From contig OZ024880.1 in NCBI GenBank assembly GCA_964017185.1, forward strand, positions 35,306,329-35,370,328: 64,000 bases of DNA, given 5' to 3'. Below are positions 41,801-43,542 of the stretch, piece after piece. Source of the stretch: Rugalucina vietnamica (Eukaryota; Mollusca; Bivalvia; Lucinida; Lucinidae). The notes beneath the pieces are model-generated. The model was given only the letters and a program-made list of their open reading frames with translations, was not told where the DNA came from and did no database searches. Made by a program: the position numbers and the translations under genes. Position 1 is the first letter of the stretch. Each line of letters begins with the position of its first letter.

Positions 41801-43542
41801 TTTTATGGAATCTTTGCACAGTGATGGTTCTGCTACATATCTATTAATTATTTGGGTAGAAATAATTATACCTTTAACAATGAAATCGAAACAAAAACCA
41901 TATCCCTCAATTGTTTTTCTAAGTATAGGAAGATGAAAAGGCTATTCTCTATAAAGAAGTTTCCGACGGGAATGGCTTGCTCAATTTTCTTGGCTTCATT
42001 TTGTTGATAAAACTGGCTACATTTGCTCAGCTGTTAATCTGATTCTGATTCTGACAACCCAAATTATTGATACATTGTGAATAATAAGTACCTCACTTGA
42101 CTTTAAGAGAAGGAACAAGTTTTGAAATCAAATGCAACTTGTTGCGGCTAATGAAAGATACTGTCCCCTAAAATCATCCAGGTGTCCCCCATTTTGCCAA
42201 AGCAGGGGGACATGTGTCCCCTAAAAATAAATCCCTAGGGAAAACACTGATAATCAAATGTAAAGCTATACTTGCAGCTTTAAAAACTGACAAATTACAC
42301 ATGAAAATTGTTTCTTGATTATGTTTAAAGGTAAATGTATGGAAAAACTTATGAGTAATCATAAGTGAACAGTGCAAATCTTAATCAGGCTGATCAATGA
42401 ATGTCAGTCTAAACATGTTTTGTATGTTTAGCGGTTTAGTAATCATGTTCCATCTAAAAAAGCATTTCTTTTCTTTGAGCCAAACTTTTTTCTTATCATT
42501 ATCATGATTATATATGGAAATATTATTCAGCAATTCAGGGTTTGTTTGAACCTTATATACTGAGCATCATCATAAGAAAACCAGCTTTTTGCATAAGCAA
42601 AAACAAAAGATCAGCAGTAAGCCAGTACCAGCACAGCTGACCTGTGCCTAAGTTTGCACTTCCCAGACAGTAGATATACCTCTTCTTTTAGCTCTGAAAT
42701 TTAAAGCTTCTAACCTTCTGTGACTGTACAGACCATTTTGTGTTAAGACTTGGTCAGAGATCCAAAAGACAGGGTTTCTTTCGTGGCTCATGTCACGTCA
42801 TGTGTATACCTGTGATTTCCTTAACCTGTGCATAGGTATGGTCTTCTCTACTGCTGGTCTGAAAAGACAGAAAAGTTTTTGCTGGAAATTATGGCCTCAT
42901 GATTTATGAGATAGCATCATGGTTTAAACAAAAGTAACAAAACAAATGGATGTTCCACGAAATTTCTCGAATCTTAAGGCTTTTAAAATGAATCATTTTA
43001 ATCTTAAAATTGGACATGTTTGGCAAACCCCTGCAGTCAGTGAAAGGTTGACATGTAAGTGATGAATGTCTGGAAACCTCGCTTGGGGTTATAGGGGTGT
43101 GTTTTCTCGCAAAATATCACTTCCCATTACCACATGTAGCGAGAATTCAATACATGACGTTAGTATAATACACCAAATAATCCATTAAAACTATATCCAT
43201 TAATACAGGGGCCGATTCAGGAAAGTGGTTCAAATTTACTAATGGACTTTTACCTATATTTTGTCATTCGTTTCCCCTCAAAAATAAAATAATTTGGTCT
43301 CAGACTGTGTGTCCAAGTTCGTTAAAGCCAGGGACTAACTTCCCTCCTAGCGCAATCCTTAATATTGTCAATTTGTTGTGTCACCAGTGAACCATTCAGA
43401 TTCAGTGGGGAGGGGGGGGGGGGGCAAGGGGGTGTTCAAGCAAAATCCCTTCAGACCTCTAATTCCGCCACTGGAATAGCAAGCCATTCAATATAATCAG
43501 TACCTGGGTATATCTAGGAACTGGCGGCTGTTCCACTGTCAT
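3471..43542 (-). CDS. USP28: USP25/USP28-type ubiquitin carboxyl-terminal hydrolase, complete 22-exon gene model
   Basis: This is a cysteine-protease deubiquitinase that removes ubiquitin from protein substrates; vertebrate relatives are USP25 and USP28. The 22 exons listed separately join in phase to 3,297 nt (1,098 aa plus stop), close to the 1,050-1,125 aa of the family. In order: UBA-like region (residues ~14-80), SUMO-interaction motif VIDLT (109-113), two UIM-like helices (~121-136 and ~150-167), Cys box GNTCWF with nucleophile near residue 205, QQDVSEF box across exons 6/7, insertion with a charged coiled coil (~444-476) and a Ser/Pro-rich stretch (526-600), His box GHYWAY with His near 682, and a C-terminal helical domain. 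The start MTVEQ matches the vertebrate start. The C-terminus stops soon after the [10 protein letters not shown] block, shorter than in vertebrates. The sequence looks equally like USP25 and USP28, so it is probably the pre-duplication invertebrate orthologue; the symbol is provisional. Confidence 0.93.
3751..4771. mobile_element. Mariner-like element, decayed
   Basis: Ends pair GTTCGGAAAGTTCG with CGAACTTTCCGAAC, with TA on both flanks and a length of about 1.0 kb, typical of mariner. No intact transposase frame remains; short open stretches inside were not convincing as DDD motifs. Confidence 0.7.
4909..5087 (-). mobile_element. MITE-T copy, right end missing
   Basis: Has the TGAGCC tip, GACCAGGTCTGACACAAACC, TGTACAGTCACA and the first hairpin arm; breaks off within the hairpin. 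Confidence 0.8.
5623..5837 (-). mobile_element. MITE-T copy, hairpin right
   Basis: Both tips present (TGAGCC / GGCTCA). The hairpin core is shortened to one arm plus CAGCTGATCTG. Confidence 0.85.
5890..6000 (-). pseudogene. Tandem duplicate of USP25/28 exon 21 (copy without a usable acceptor)
   Basis: A 111-base copy of the last 37 codons of exon 21, only a few bases different, with its own GTAAG donor. It lies 124 bases from the parent. The period is not a multiple of three and the only acceptor-like AG would shift the frame into an early stop, so productive use looks impossible. The high identity makes this a recent duplication. Confidence 0.85.
6014..6140 (-). CDS. USP28: USP25/28 coding exon 21
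   Basis: Encodes [20 protein letters not shown], then [15 protein letters not shown], matching YQEALSYLVYAYQSNAALL...ALYRRKCLL of USP28. Acceptor TATTTGTCTAG, donor GTAAGT, phase 0 out. It is followed immediately by a tandem copy of most of itself; this upstream copy is the one whose acceptor gives the right frame. Confidence 0.87.
6222..6440. mobile_element. AT-rich MITE (TACTGTAAATTC family) copy 1
   Basis: Inverted ends TACTGTAAATTCGGAA and TTTCCAATTTTACAGTATA bracket about 220 bases. Relatives lie in USP introns 14 and 6 and in GPR89 intron 8. Confidence 0.7.
6596..6790 (-). mobile_element. MITE-T copy, hairpin lost
   Basis: Tips and the central unique part are present, but the hairpin is reduced to a single CTTTGTTTTTGCATATGC arm. 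Confidence 0.8.
6861..7089 (-). mobile_element. MITE-T copy with TA target duplication
   Basis: Runs TA|TGAGCTGGG ... GTCGCTCA|TA. It contains a small tandem duplication of TTGTACAATCCCTGTA inside. Confidence 0.8.
7055..7269 (+). repeat. Segmental direct duplication, left copy
   Basis: About 210 bases from TAGGCAAAAATCCTG to the CATCTTTGTTTTTGCTAC motif are repeated ~390 bases downstream with a few differences, so the duplication is fairly recent. It spans the right end of one MITE-T and the start of another. Confidence 0.85.
7447..7655 (+). repeat. Segmental direct duplication, right copy
   Basis: Second copy of the ~210-base unit. It lacks a four-base TATC present in the left copy. USP exon 20 lies about 150 bases further on. 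Confidence 0.85.
7600..7774 (+). mobile_element. MITE-T copy, shortened
   Basis: TGAGCTGTG at left and GTGGCTCA at right with the CAGACCTGGTC-type unique part; most of the left hairpin arm is deleted. Confidence 0.75.
7802..7881 (-). CDS. USP28: USP25/28 coding exon 20
   Basis: Encodes [20 protein letters not shown] and CHFFEE, matching [24 protein letters not shown]. Acceptor TGTATTTCAG, donor GTATGC, phase 2 out. A MITE-T ends about 28 bases beyond the donor. Confidence 0.88.
8127..8965. mobile_element. GGGCCCAGTTGTT element, host of a TTAA MITE
   Basis: Ends GGGCCCAGTTGTTTGTTAACG and the inverse ...GAACAACTGGTCCC. It contains a 28-bp-arm palindrome (TACACTGTTATTTTTGTTGA) and is interrupted by the element described next. 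Confidence 0.65.
8260..8917. mobile_element. piggyBac-like MITE with TTAA duplication
   Basis: Ends GGTCAGGGTGTTGTAAAA and TTTTACAACACCCTGACC are exact inverted repeats flanked by TTAA on both sides, the piggyBac target. The 658-base interior has no transposase; short open frames of ~60 codons in both directions look like chance. Confidence 0.85.
9400..10855 (+). repeat. Tandem repeat, ~180-190 bp x 7 (core of HINE-D)
   Basis: Monomers share AGGAGGAGTTGATTTCACAA, GAAAAATGGCTAAGTT, CTGTAAATTTGTCAAAAAT and CATGCACATCTTCAATAT. They are distantly related to the HINE-C monomers near 37.4-38.0 kb. Confidence 0.9.
10869..12525 (+). mobile_element. HINE-A copy 2 (pearl-like)
   Basis: Starts ACTAGAGGACCATTGGTCCT, carries about seven ~160-base monomers (GTAGAGGACCATTAGCCATT...GGGCGTGGCCAAATTTGACC), a GGACGGACGAC simple repeat and the terminal hairpin with GAGCCTTCGGCTC. 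Almost identical to the copy in USP intron 6. Confidence 0.88.
12948..13032 (-). CDS. USP28: USP25/28 coding exon 19
   Basis: Encodes [20 protein letters not shown] and DTGEEMYK (residues ~930-958), aligned with [25 protein letters not shown]. Acceptor TCTATTACAG, donor GTTGGT, phase 0 out. Confidence 0.88.
13090..13728. mobile_element. CCGAGGTTATAAAAC MITE copy 1, interrupted
   Basis: Ends CCGAGGTTATAAAAC...CTCAGCTCAGCTGAG and the inverse, with internal palindrome ATGCCAACAATTGTTAGCAT. It is split by a ~380-base insertion. Sister copies are in USP introns 7 and 15. Confidence 0.75.
13169..13546. mobile_element. Nested AGGGATGTCAACC element
   Basis: Bracketed by AGGGATGTCA and TGACATCCTT in inverted orientation, with CCGAACGTTCGG and GAACGTCCGAACC motifs inside each end. 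It interrupts the host MITE palindrome. Confidence 0.65.
13719..13865 (-). mobile_element. MITE-T remnant
   Basis: AGGTCTGACACA, GGCTAGAAGCTTGAAATTT and GCTGATCAGCTGTGCAG identify the family; both tips are damaged. It abuts the exon 19 relic. Confidence 0.75.
13866..13932 (-). pseudogene. Relic partial duplicate of USP25/28 exon 19 with its acceptor
   Basis: On the minus strand an intact TATTACAG acceptor is followed by bases reading [15 protein letters not shown], matching [15 protein letters not shown] of exon 19 about 850 bases downstream. The homology ends where a MITE-T remnant begins, so the exon lacks its donor half. Confidence 0.78.
14446..14683 (+). mobile_element. MITE-T copy, hairpin left
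   Basis: Perfect long hairpin with the CAGCTGTGCAGTAACTGCA core; tips TGAACCGCG and CGCGTCACA are diverged. Confidence 0.85.
14711..14895 (-). CDS. USP28: USP25/28 coding exon 18
   Basis: Encodes [20 protein letters not shown], then [20 protein letters not shown] and the [16 protein letters not shown] helix (DPRLQHVLVYFFQNEAPKR...LLEQFADKNLSYDE in USP28). The acceptor TATTCCAG was preferred over TTAATTCAG eight bases further in, because only the first keeps phase 0 from exon 17. Donor GTAGGT. A MITE-T lies 28 bases beyond it. Confidence 0.88.
14944..15179 (-). mobile_element. MITE-T copy, AT target duplication
   Basis: Full copy, AT|TGAGCCGTC ... GGCGGCTCA|AT, with the TCGCGGTTACCGCGA hairpin core. 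Confidence 0.9.
15301..15547 (+). mobile_element. MITE-T copy, TT target duplication
   Basis: Full copy with long TGAGCCGCCTCATGAGAAAACC tip region. The hairpin core has an extra GGTTGCTTCGC insertion. Confidence 0.9.
15690..15924 (-). mobile_element. MITE-T copy, hairpin right
   Basis: Nearly full; left tip decayed (TAGACTGTGCG), right tip GCAGCTCA. It lies 67 bases past the donor of USP exon 17. Confidence 0.85.
15992..16188 (-). CDS. USP28: USP25/28 coding exon 17
   Basis: Encodes residues ~803-868: a Ser/Thr-rich stretch followed by a helix ending KGVEAAFHE, which resembles KSGVEAALSEV and KAFHEEYSRL of USP28. Acceptor CCAACCCAG, donor GTTTGT, phase 0 out. Confidence 0.88.
16480..16665 (-). 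mobile_element. SINE fragment, minus strand
   Basis: On the minus strand it ends with the tail TTTACTGGGATGTTAAA shared by all SINEs of this window; the tRNA-like head is degenerate. Confidence 0.5.
16843..17031 (-). CDS. USP28: USP25/28 coding exon 16
   Basis: Encodes [20 protein letters not shown], then [20 protein letters not shown], residues ~740-803. It corresponds to [24 protein letters not shown] just after the catalytic domain. Acceptor GGTTACAG, donor GTACAAG, phase 1 out. Confidence 0.88.
17140..17388. mobile_element. CCGAGGTTATAAAAC MITE copy 2
   Basis: Ends CCCGAGGTTGTAAAACG and GTTTTATAACCTTGGGG; inside is the palindrome AATGCCAATAACTGTTGGCATT within TGATAAATG arms. Confidence 0.8.
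17414..18553. mobile_element. hAT-like element (CAGGGTTTGCGC ends)
   Basis: Inverted ends CAGGGTTTGCGC / GCGCGAACCCTG with GATGG on both flanks. It contains runs of TTTCGCCA-type sequence near both ends and a long A tract. It appears inserted in a MITE-T, whose GGCTAGAGGCTT part continues at the right. No transposase. Confidence 0.7.
17828..17864. repeat. Poly(A) tract
   Basis: About 35 uninterrupted A bases inside the hAT-like element. Confidence 0.95.
18554..18610 (-). mobile_element. MITE-T fragment
   Basis: GATGGCTAGAGGCTTAGAAT...GGTATTGCACTAT matches the central part of MITE-T in hairpin-right orientation; the tips are missing. Confidence 0.6.
18904..19141 (+). mobile_element. MITE-T copy, 15 bases from USP exon 15 donor
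   Basis: Full copy with TT on both flanks. Because the gene is on the minus strand, its right tip faces the exon 15 donor. Confidence 0.9.
19157..19385 (-). CDS. USP28: USP25/28 coding exon 15 (catalytic His box)
   Basis: Encodes [20 protein letters not shown] and then [17 protein letters not shown]. The general-base His of GHYWAY is near residue 682 and the supporting Asn/Asp of FNDI near 699-700. It ends ...[16 protein letters not shown]. Acceptor ACTATTTCAG, donor GTGAGT, phase 1 out. A MITE-T sits 15 bases beyond the donor. Confidence 0.96.
19404..19595. mobile_element. AT-rich MITE (TACTGTAAATTC family) copy 2, diverged
   Basis: Shares TTCGCTAATATTTGCGAGTT, GCTAATAAATGATTCCTACAAG and the AAAAATTTCTGAATTTAC end with the copy near 6.3 kb. 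Confidence 0.6.
19597..19665 (-). pseudogene. Relic partial duplicate of USP25/28 exon 15
   Basis: About 69 bases on the minus strand still read [20 protein letters not shown] without a stop, closely matching the His-box core of exon 15 some 230 bases downstream. Neither end of the exon nor its splice sites are preserved. It abuts an unrelated AT-rich MITE. A non-functional fragment is most likely. Confidence 0.8.
19769..20000 (-). mobile_element. MITE-T copy near USP exon 14 donor
   Basis: Central part and hairpin (CAGCTGTGCAGTTACTGCA core) intact; right tip replaced by TTTTCATGCAG. It lies 20 bases from the donor. Confidence 0.85.
20021..20091 (-). CDS. USP28: USP25/28 coding exon 14
   Basis: Encodes [20 protein letters not shown] and EMTK, matching the [22 protein letters not shown] helix that leads to the His box. 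Acceptor TGTTTACAG, donor GTTAGA, phase 0 out. MITE-T copies lie on both sides, about 20-30 bases from the splice sites. Confidence 0.9.
20123..20272 (-). mobile_element. MITE-T copy, right half missing, near USP exon 14 acceptor
   Basis: Starts TGAGCCTGTGCGTGAGAAAA and breaks off after the first hairpin arm AGCGAAAACAAAGGCGC. It lies 31 bases upstream of the acceptor. Confidence 0.85.
20417..20628 (+). mobile_element. MITE-T copy, shortened hairpin
   Basis: The core reads CAGCTTCGCGGTAAGCTGATC, with part of the second arm deleted; right tip GCAGCTCA. Confidence 0.85.
20695..21795 (-). mobile_element. P element interrupted by HINE-A
   Basis: The decayed palindrome half (CATTGATTTTGGGTATAC) lies left of the HINE and the TACCCCAGTTTTACTATATA half lies right of it, ending TCCTGATGTACATAA just before USP exon 13 donor. 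Confidence 0.65.
20811..21708 (+). mobile_element. HINE-A copy 4, inserted in a P element
   Basis: ACTAGAGGACCAATGATC start, GTCATGTGACCTGGA monomers, a short GGACAGACGGACAG tract and a degraded terminal hairpin (GAGCCGAGCAGGTGAGCTA). Confidence 0.75.
21814..22154 (-). CDS. USP28: USP25/28 coding exon 13 (Ser/Pro/Met-rich linker)
   Basis: Largest exon (341 nt), residues ~526-640. It is low complexity, with [10 protein letters not shown] / [10 protein letters not shown] / [10 protein letters not shown] / [10 protein letters not shown]-like internal repeats, then the conserved [20 protein letters not shown] (ITEEELSVLESCLHRWRT in USP25). Acceptor AATTTCAG, donor GTAGGG. A P-element end lies about 20 bases past the donor. 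Confidence 0.93.
22187..22400 (-). mobile_element. MITE-T copy
   Basis: Tips TGAGCC and GCAGCTCA; one hairpin arm partly deleted. It lies 32 bases upstream of USP exon 13 acceptor. Confidence 0.8.
22494..22780 (+). mobile_element. P element, uninterrupted
   Basis: Reference copy: CATCAGGAAAACATGTCCGT, TACCCC half, then the near-perfect palindrome CCCACAATCTATG around GAACCGCCTCGGCGAGGCG, ending GGGCAAGTTTTCGTAATGCC. It shows the empty site used by two HINE-A copies. Confidence 0.8.
22869..23018 (-). CDS. USP28: USP25/28 coding exon 12
   Basis: Encodes [20 protein letters not shown], then [13 protein letters not shown] and a Ser-rich end. It matches [28 protein letters not shown]. Acceptor TTTTTTTCAG, donor GTAGG. 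A long open frame is not seen because the exon is short. Confidence 0.92.
23123..23358 (+). mobile_element. MITE-T copy, AA target duplication
   Basis: One of the best-preserved copies; hairpin core CAGCTTCGCGGTAACCGCGA is perfectly palindromic. Confidence 0.92.
23589..23803 (-). mobile_element. MITE-T copy, diverged
   Basis: GAGCCTTCACATGAGAAAACC tip, CAGCTGTGGAGTTACTGCAC core; right tip decayed. Confidence 0.8.
24049..24881. mobile_element. hAT-like non-autonomous element (CAGGGTGTCCAC ends)
   Basis: Exact inverted ends CAGGGTGTCCAC / GTGGACACCCTG, 833 bases. TTCCCTGAC repeats cluster at both ends. No clear target duplication and no coding capacity. Confidence 0.75.
25011..25106 (-). CDS. 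USP28: USP25/28 coding exon 11 (coiled coil of catalytic insertion)
   Basis: Encodes [18 protein letters not shown] and then [13 protein letters not shown], the charged coiled coil of the insertion that mediates oligomerisation in vertebrate USP25/28 (known of the family; not shown here). Acceptor AATTCCAG, donor GTAAGT, phase 2 out. Confidence 0.9.
25518..25872 (-). pseudogene. Non-LTR retrotransposon endonuclease fragment
   Basis: On the minus strand, [20 protein letters not shown], then after a stop [15 protein letters not shown] and [18 protein letters not shown] and the DH motif are hallmarks of the APE endonuclease of LINEs (CR1/L2/jockey-like). Only the C-terminal half of the domain is present, broken by a stop. 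Confidence 0.85.
25960..27540 (+). repeat. Tandem repeat, ~150 bp x ~11 (core of HINE-B)
   Basis: Each monomer carries GACCTTGAAAATTAGGTCAA, CAACAATGCTTCTGTGCAAG and TTTACAAGATATTGCGTTGG. Copies differ by scattered substitutions, so the array is not very young. Confidence 0.92.
27545..27620 (+). repeat. GACGCC hexamer microsatellite
   Basis: Imperfect run of GACGCC/GACGCG units just before the HINE-B terminal hairpin, the same place as the ACGG repeat in HINE-A. Confidence 0.9.
27880..28056 (-). mobile_element. tRNA-like SINE remnant, minus strand
   Basis: On the minus strand TGACCTAGTGGTAAAG resembles an A box and GGTCTCGGTCGTG a B box. The tail is not recognisable. Confidence 0.5.
28146..28381 (+). 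mobile_element. MITE-T copy near USP exon 10 donor
   Basis: Full copy with TT flanks, 27 bases from the donor on the gene's strand. Confidence 0.9.
28409..28536 (-). CDS. USP28: USP25/28 coding exon 10
   Basis: Encodes residues 402-444: [19 protein letters not shown], then [19 protein letters not shown], one of the most conserved blocks of the family. Acceptor TATTTCAG, donor GTATGT, phase 2 out. MITE-T copies flank it 27 and 31 bases away. Confidence 0.95.
28568..28794 (-). mobile_element. MITE-T copy near USP exon 10 acceptor
   Basis: Tips TGAGCC and TGGTTCA; the hairpin core is degenerate. It lies 31 bases upstream of the acceptor, so exon 10 is bracketed by two copies in opposite orientation. 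Confidence 0.85.
28857..28982 (-). mobile_element. P element fragment
   Basis: ACATAGATTTTGGGTACATG, GAACCGCCTC and a stray TACCCCAG; the second palindrome arm is replaced by a TTTTGGATCCA duplication. Confidence 0.6.
28985..29054 (-). mobile_element. MITE-T fragment, right end only
   Basis: TTACTGCACAGCTGATCTGC to ATGATGCAGCTTATA; the left part is missing. Confidence 0.65.
29378..29583 (-). mobile_element. tRNA-derived SINE, minus strand
   Basis: Minus strand: A-box TGGCCTGGTGGTAGAGC, B-box GGGTTCGGTCCCC, then a body ending TTTACTGGGATGTTAAACC. Length ~200 bases, typical for mollusc SINEs. Confidence 0.8.
29695..29936 (+). mobile_element. MITE-T copy near USP exon 9 donor
   Basis: Full copy, 19 bases from the donor; TTTTACTTTTCCC shows a small insertion in the right tip region. 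Confidence 0.9.
29956..30104 (-). CDS. USP28: USP25/28 coding exon 9
   Basis: Encodes residues ~352-401: [22 protein letters not shown] followed by EATQKSGQE, matching [22 protein letters not shown]...SGQE. Acceptor AATTACAG, donor GTACTT, phase 0 out. A MITE-T ends 19 bases beyond the donor. Confidence 0.93.
30415..30511. mobile_element. Short palindromic MITE (GTTCCCCCCCGAGTCCCA)
   Basis: 97-base element whose ends GTTCCCCCCCGAGTCCCA / TGGGACTCGGGGGGGAAC are exact inverted repeats. Confidence 0.85.
30860..31445. mobile_element. SINE debris
   Basis: A minus-oriented tail (CAACAACTTTTCAGTCAGGT), a CCTGGGTTTGATCC B-box-like motif and a plus-oriented tail (CTTGAAAGGGACATTAAAGC) indicate at least two decayed SINEs. 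Confidence 0.5.
32266..32503 (+). mobile_element. MITE-T copy, diverged
   Basis: Family recognised from GACGCAGATCAG, AGTACAATCC and GTGTCGGACCTG; both tips carry substitutions. Confidence 0.8.
32776..32806. repeat. (AGATA)n microsatellite
   Basis: Five or six units of AAGAT/GATAA followed by TTTATTTTGAG. Confidence 0.9.
33296..33384 (-). CDS. USP28: USP25/28 coding exon 8
   Basis: Encodes residues ~322-352, ending [19 protein letters not shown], matching NPMVELFYGRFLAVGV of USP25. Acceptor TTATTTCAG, donor GTGAG, phase 1 out. A shortened MITE-T begins 12 bases upstream of the acceptor, so part of the branch-point region is transposon-derived. Confidence 0.92.
33397..33532 (+). mobile_element. 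MITE-T copy, internally deleted, near USP exon 8 acceptor
   Basis: Left tip, one compact hairpin (CAGATCAGCTGATTAGC) and right tip with most of the unique part lost. It lies 12 bases from the acceptor. Confidence 0.75.
33545..33653 (-). mobile_element. MITE-T fragment
   Basis: GAGCCGCAGCAAG...CCTGTACAGTCTCAGAAG...GAAGAGGGATTA; the hairpin side is missing. Confidence 0.65.
33724..33795 (-). pseudogene. Relic duplicate of USP25/28 exon 7
   Basis: About 70 bases align to exon 7 ([18 protein letters not shown]), including the bases over the donor site. The copy has an in-frame TAA and its donor GT is gone (GGGTATGT has become TAGTTATGT). It cannot be used in the normal frame, so it is a dead tandem duplicate. 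Confidence 0.8.
33866..34112. mobile_element. CCGAGGTTATAAAAC MITE copy 3
   Basis: Best copy of the family: ends CCCGAGGTTATAAAACTTTT and the inverse, internal palindrome GCCAACAATTGTTGGC within TGCTCATAAATG arms. Confidence 0.85.
34162..34247 (-). CDS. USP28: USP25/28 coding exon 7 (DVSEF box)
   Basis: Encodes [19 protein letters not shown], the conserved USP Gln box region (DVSEFTHKLLDWLEDAF in vertebrates), residues ~294-322. Acceptor TTTTATAG, donor GTATGT, phase 2 out. A decayed duplicate of this exon lies in the following intron. Confidence 0.92.
34278..36110 (+). mobile_element. HINE-A copy 3 (pearl-like)
   Basis: Begins 31 bases upstream of USP exon 7's acceptor, in intron 6. Tandem ~160-base monomers, a GGACGGACGAC repeat and the hairpin GAGCCTTCGGCTC. 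Nearly identical over its length to the copy at 10.9-12.5 kb, with one or two extra monomers. Confidence 0.88.
36147..36310. mobile_element. AT-rich MITE (TACTGTAAATTC family) copy 3, partial
   Basis: TACTGTAAATTCAGAAATTTTT at left, GCAAATTTGCGAGCGTGCAG inside; the right end is not clear. Confidence 0.55.
36430..36672 (-). CDS. USP28: USP25/28 coding exon 6
   Basis: Encodes residues 213-293: SLF, then the finger/palm segment with [19 protein letters not shown] and [14 protein letters not shown], ending DSQQ just before the QQDVSEF box. Phase 0 at both ends; acceptor TTTTTCAG, donor GTGAG. Confidence 0.94.
36835..37165 (-). mobile_element. SINE-tailed repeat, minus strand
   Basis: Minus-strand tail of CAAA units after a GACTGGGATACTAAACC-like motif; the body (CATTGCTGTTGACTGG, GCCTGCCAAGGAAAAATGG) is shared with the copy at 46.5-46.9 kb. 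Confidence 0.6.
37402..38236 (+). mobile_element. HINE-C (Helentron-like)
   Basis: Left tip TATGCCCCCAACT recurs inverted in the terminal hairpin (CAACTTCTTCGAAGTTG flanked by CCCC/GGGG). Three ~185-base monomers (GTAGGAGGAGTTGCGCACAC) and a GACTGACTGCACGGACAGAC stretch lie between. Confidence 0.8.
38237..38434 (+). mobile_element. MITE-T copy, left tip replaced by HINE-C end
   Basis: Starts at ACCAACAGTTTGCATATGCG directly after the HINE-C terminus; right tip TTGCTCA lies 33 bases from USP exon 5 donor. Confidence 0.8.
38468..38633 (-). CDS. USP28: USP25/28 coding exon 5 (catalytic Cys box)
   Basis: Encodes residues 157-212. It completes the second UIM (ILEQSLIES) and carries the USP Cys box [17 protein letters not shown], with the nucleophilic Cys at about residue 205. 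The NPYERKRQD linker before the Cys box is diagnostic of USP25/28. Confidence 0.95.
38678..38907 (+). mobile_element. MITE-T copy, AT target duplication
   Basis: Full copy, AT|TGAGCCGCC ... GGCTCA|AT, hairpin core TTCGCAGTAACTGCGAA; 44 bases upstream of USP exon 5. Confidence 0.9.
39101..39330 (-). CDS. USP28: USP25/28 coding exon 4 (SIM and UIM)
   Basis: Encodes residues 81-157. It holds the SUMO-interaction motif VIDLT, the first UIM-like helix [15 protein letters not shown] and the start of the second (SREEQDISR). These sit in the same order as in USP25. Acceptor TTTTCACAG, donor GTATTG, phase 2 out. Confidence 0.92.
39357..39606 (-). mobile_element. MITE-T copy near USP exon 4 acceptor
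   Basis: TGAGCCATGATGCGAGAAAA tip, CAGCTGTGCAGTTACTGCAC core; right tip decayed. The left tip is 26 bases from the acceptor. Confidence 0.8.
40026..40177 (-). CDS. USP28: USP25/28 coding exon 3 (UBA-like region)
   Basis: Encodes residues ~30-80 ([12 protein letters not shown]... through ...TVPTAK), the remaining UBA-like helices. Acceptor TTTCTAG and donor GTAATT; phase 1 in, phase 0 out, consistent with both neighbours. Confidence 0.88.
40206..40290. repeat. AT-rich palindrome
   Basis: CATATGAAATTTATCAAAC pairs with GTTTGATAAATTTCATATG around a short loop; CTTACA / TGTAAG mark the outer ends. It lies 28 bases before USP exon 3. Confidence 0.85.
40507..42249. mobile_element. hAT-like element (CAGTGTTTTCCC ends) hosting a large foldback
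   Basis: Inverted ends CAGTGTTTTCCCTGG / CCTAGGGAAAACACTG with ATAATC directly repeated on both flanks. The interior is mostly the long inverted repeat listed next. No transposase is visible. Confidence 0.85.
40900..41940. repeat. Foldback with ~420-base arms
   Basis: The left arm (TACTTAGAAAAACAATTGAG ... CACTGCGAGT) is the reverse complement of the right arm (ACTCGCAGCTTAAAGGGC ... CAATTGTTTTTCTAAGTATA) at roughly 80-90% identity, with ~190 bases between them. The matching open frames on opposite strands are reflections of one another. Confidence 0.85.
42561..42790 (+). mobile_element. MITE-T copy near USP exon 2 donor
   Basis: TGAGCATCATC and GTGGCTCA tips, hairpin decayed; 19 bases from the donor. 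Confidence 0.78.
42810..42858 (-). CDS. USP28: USP25/28 coding exon 2
   Basis: Short exon (49 nt) between TTTTCAG and GTATAC, ending in phase 1. It encodes [17 protein letters not shown], matching the first helix of the family's UBA-like region (QLREITG in USP25). A MITE-T copy ends 19 bases beyond its donor. Confidence 0.85.
43504..43542 (-). CDS. USP28: USP25/28 coding exon 1
   Basis: Encodes the start [13 protein letters not shown] (residues 1-13) and ends at a GTA donor in phase 0. MTVEQ is the same N-terminus as vertebrate USP25, which fixes the start. A TTGCAG about 60 bases upstream of the ATG could be the acceptor of a 5-prime UTR exon; this is not proven. Confidence 0.85.

Noticed and set aside
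40795-41936. Similar ~60-100 codon frames on opposite strands
   Set aside because: They are mirror images produced by the foldback arms, not two genes.
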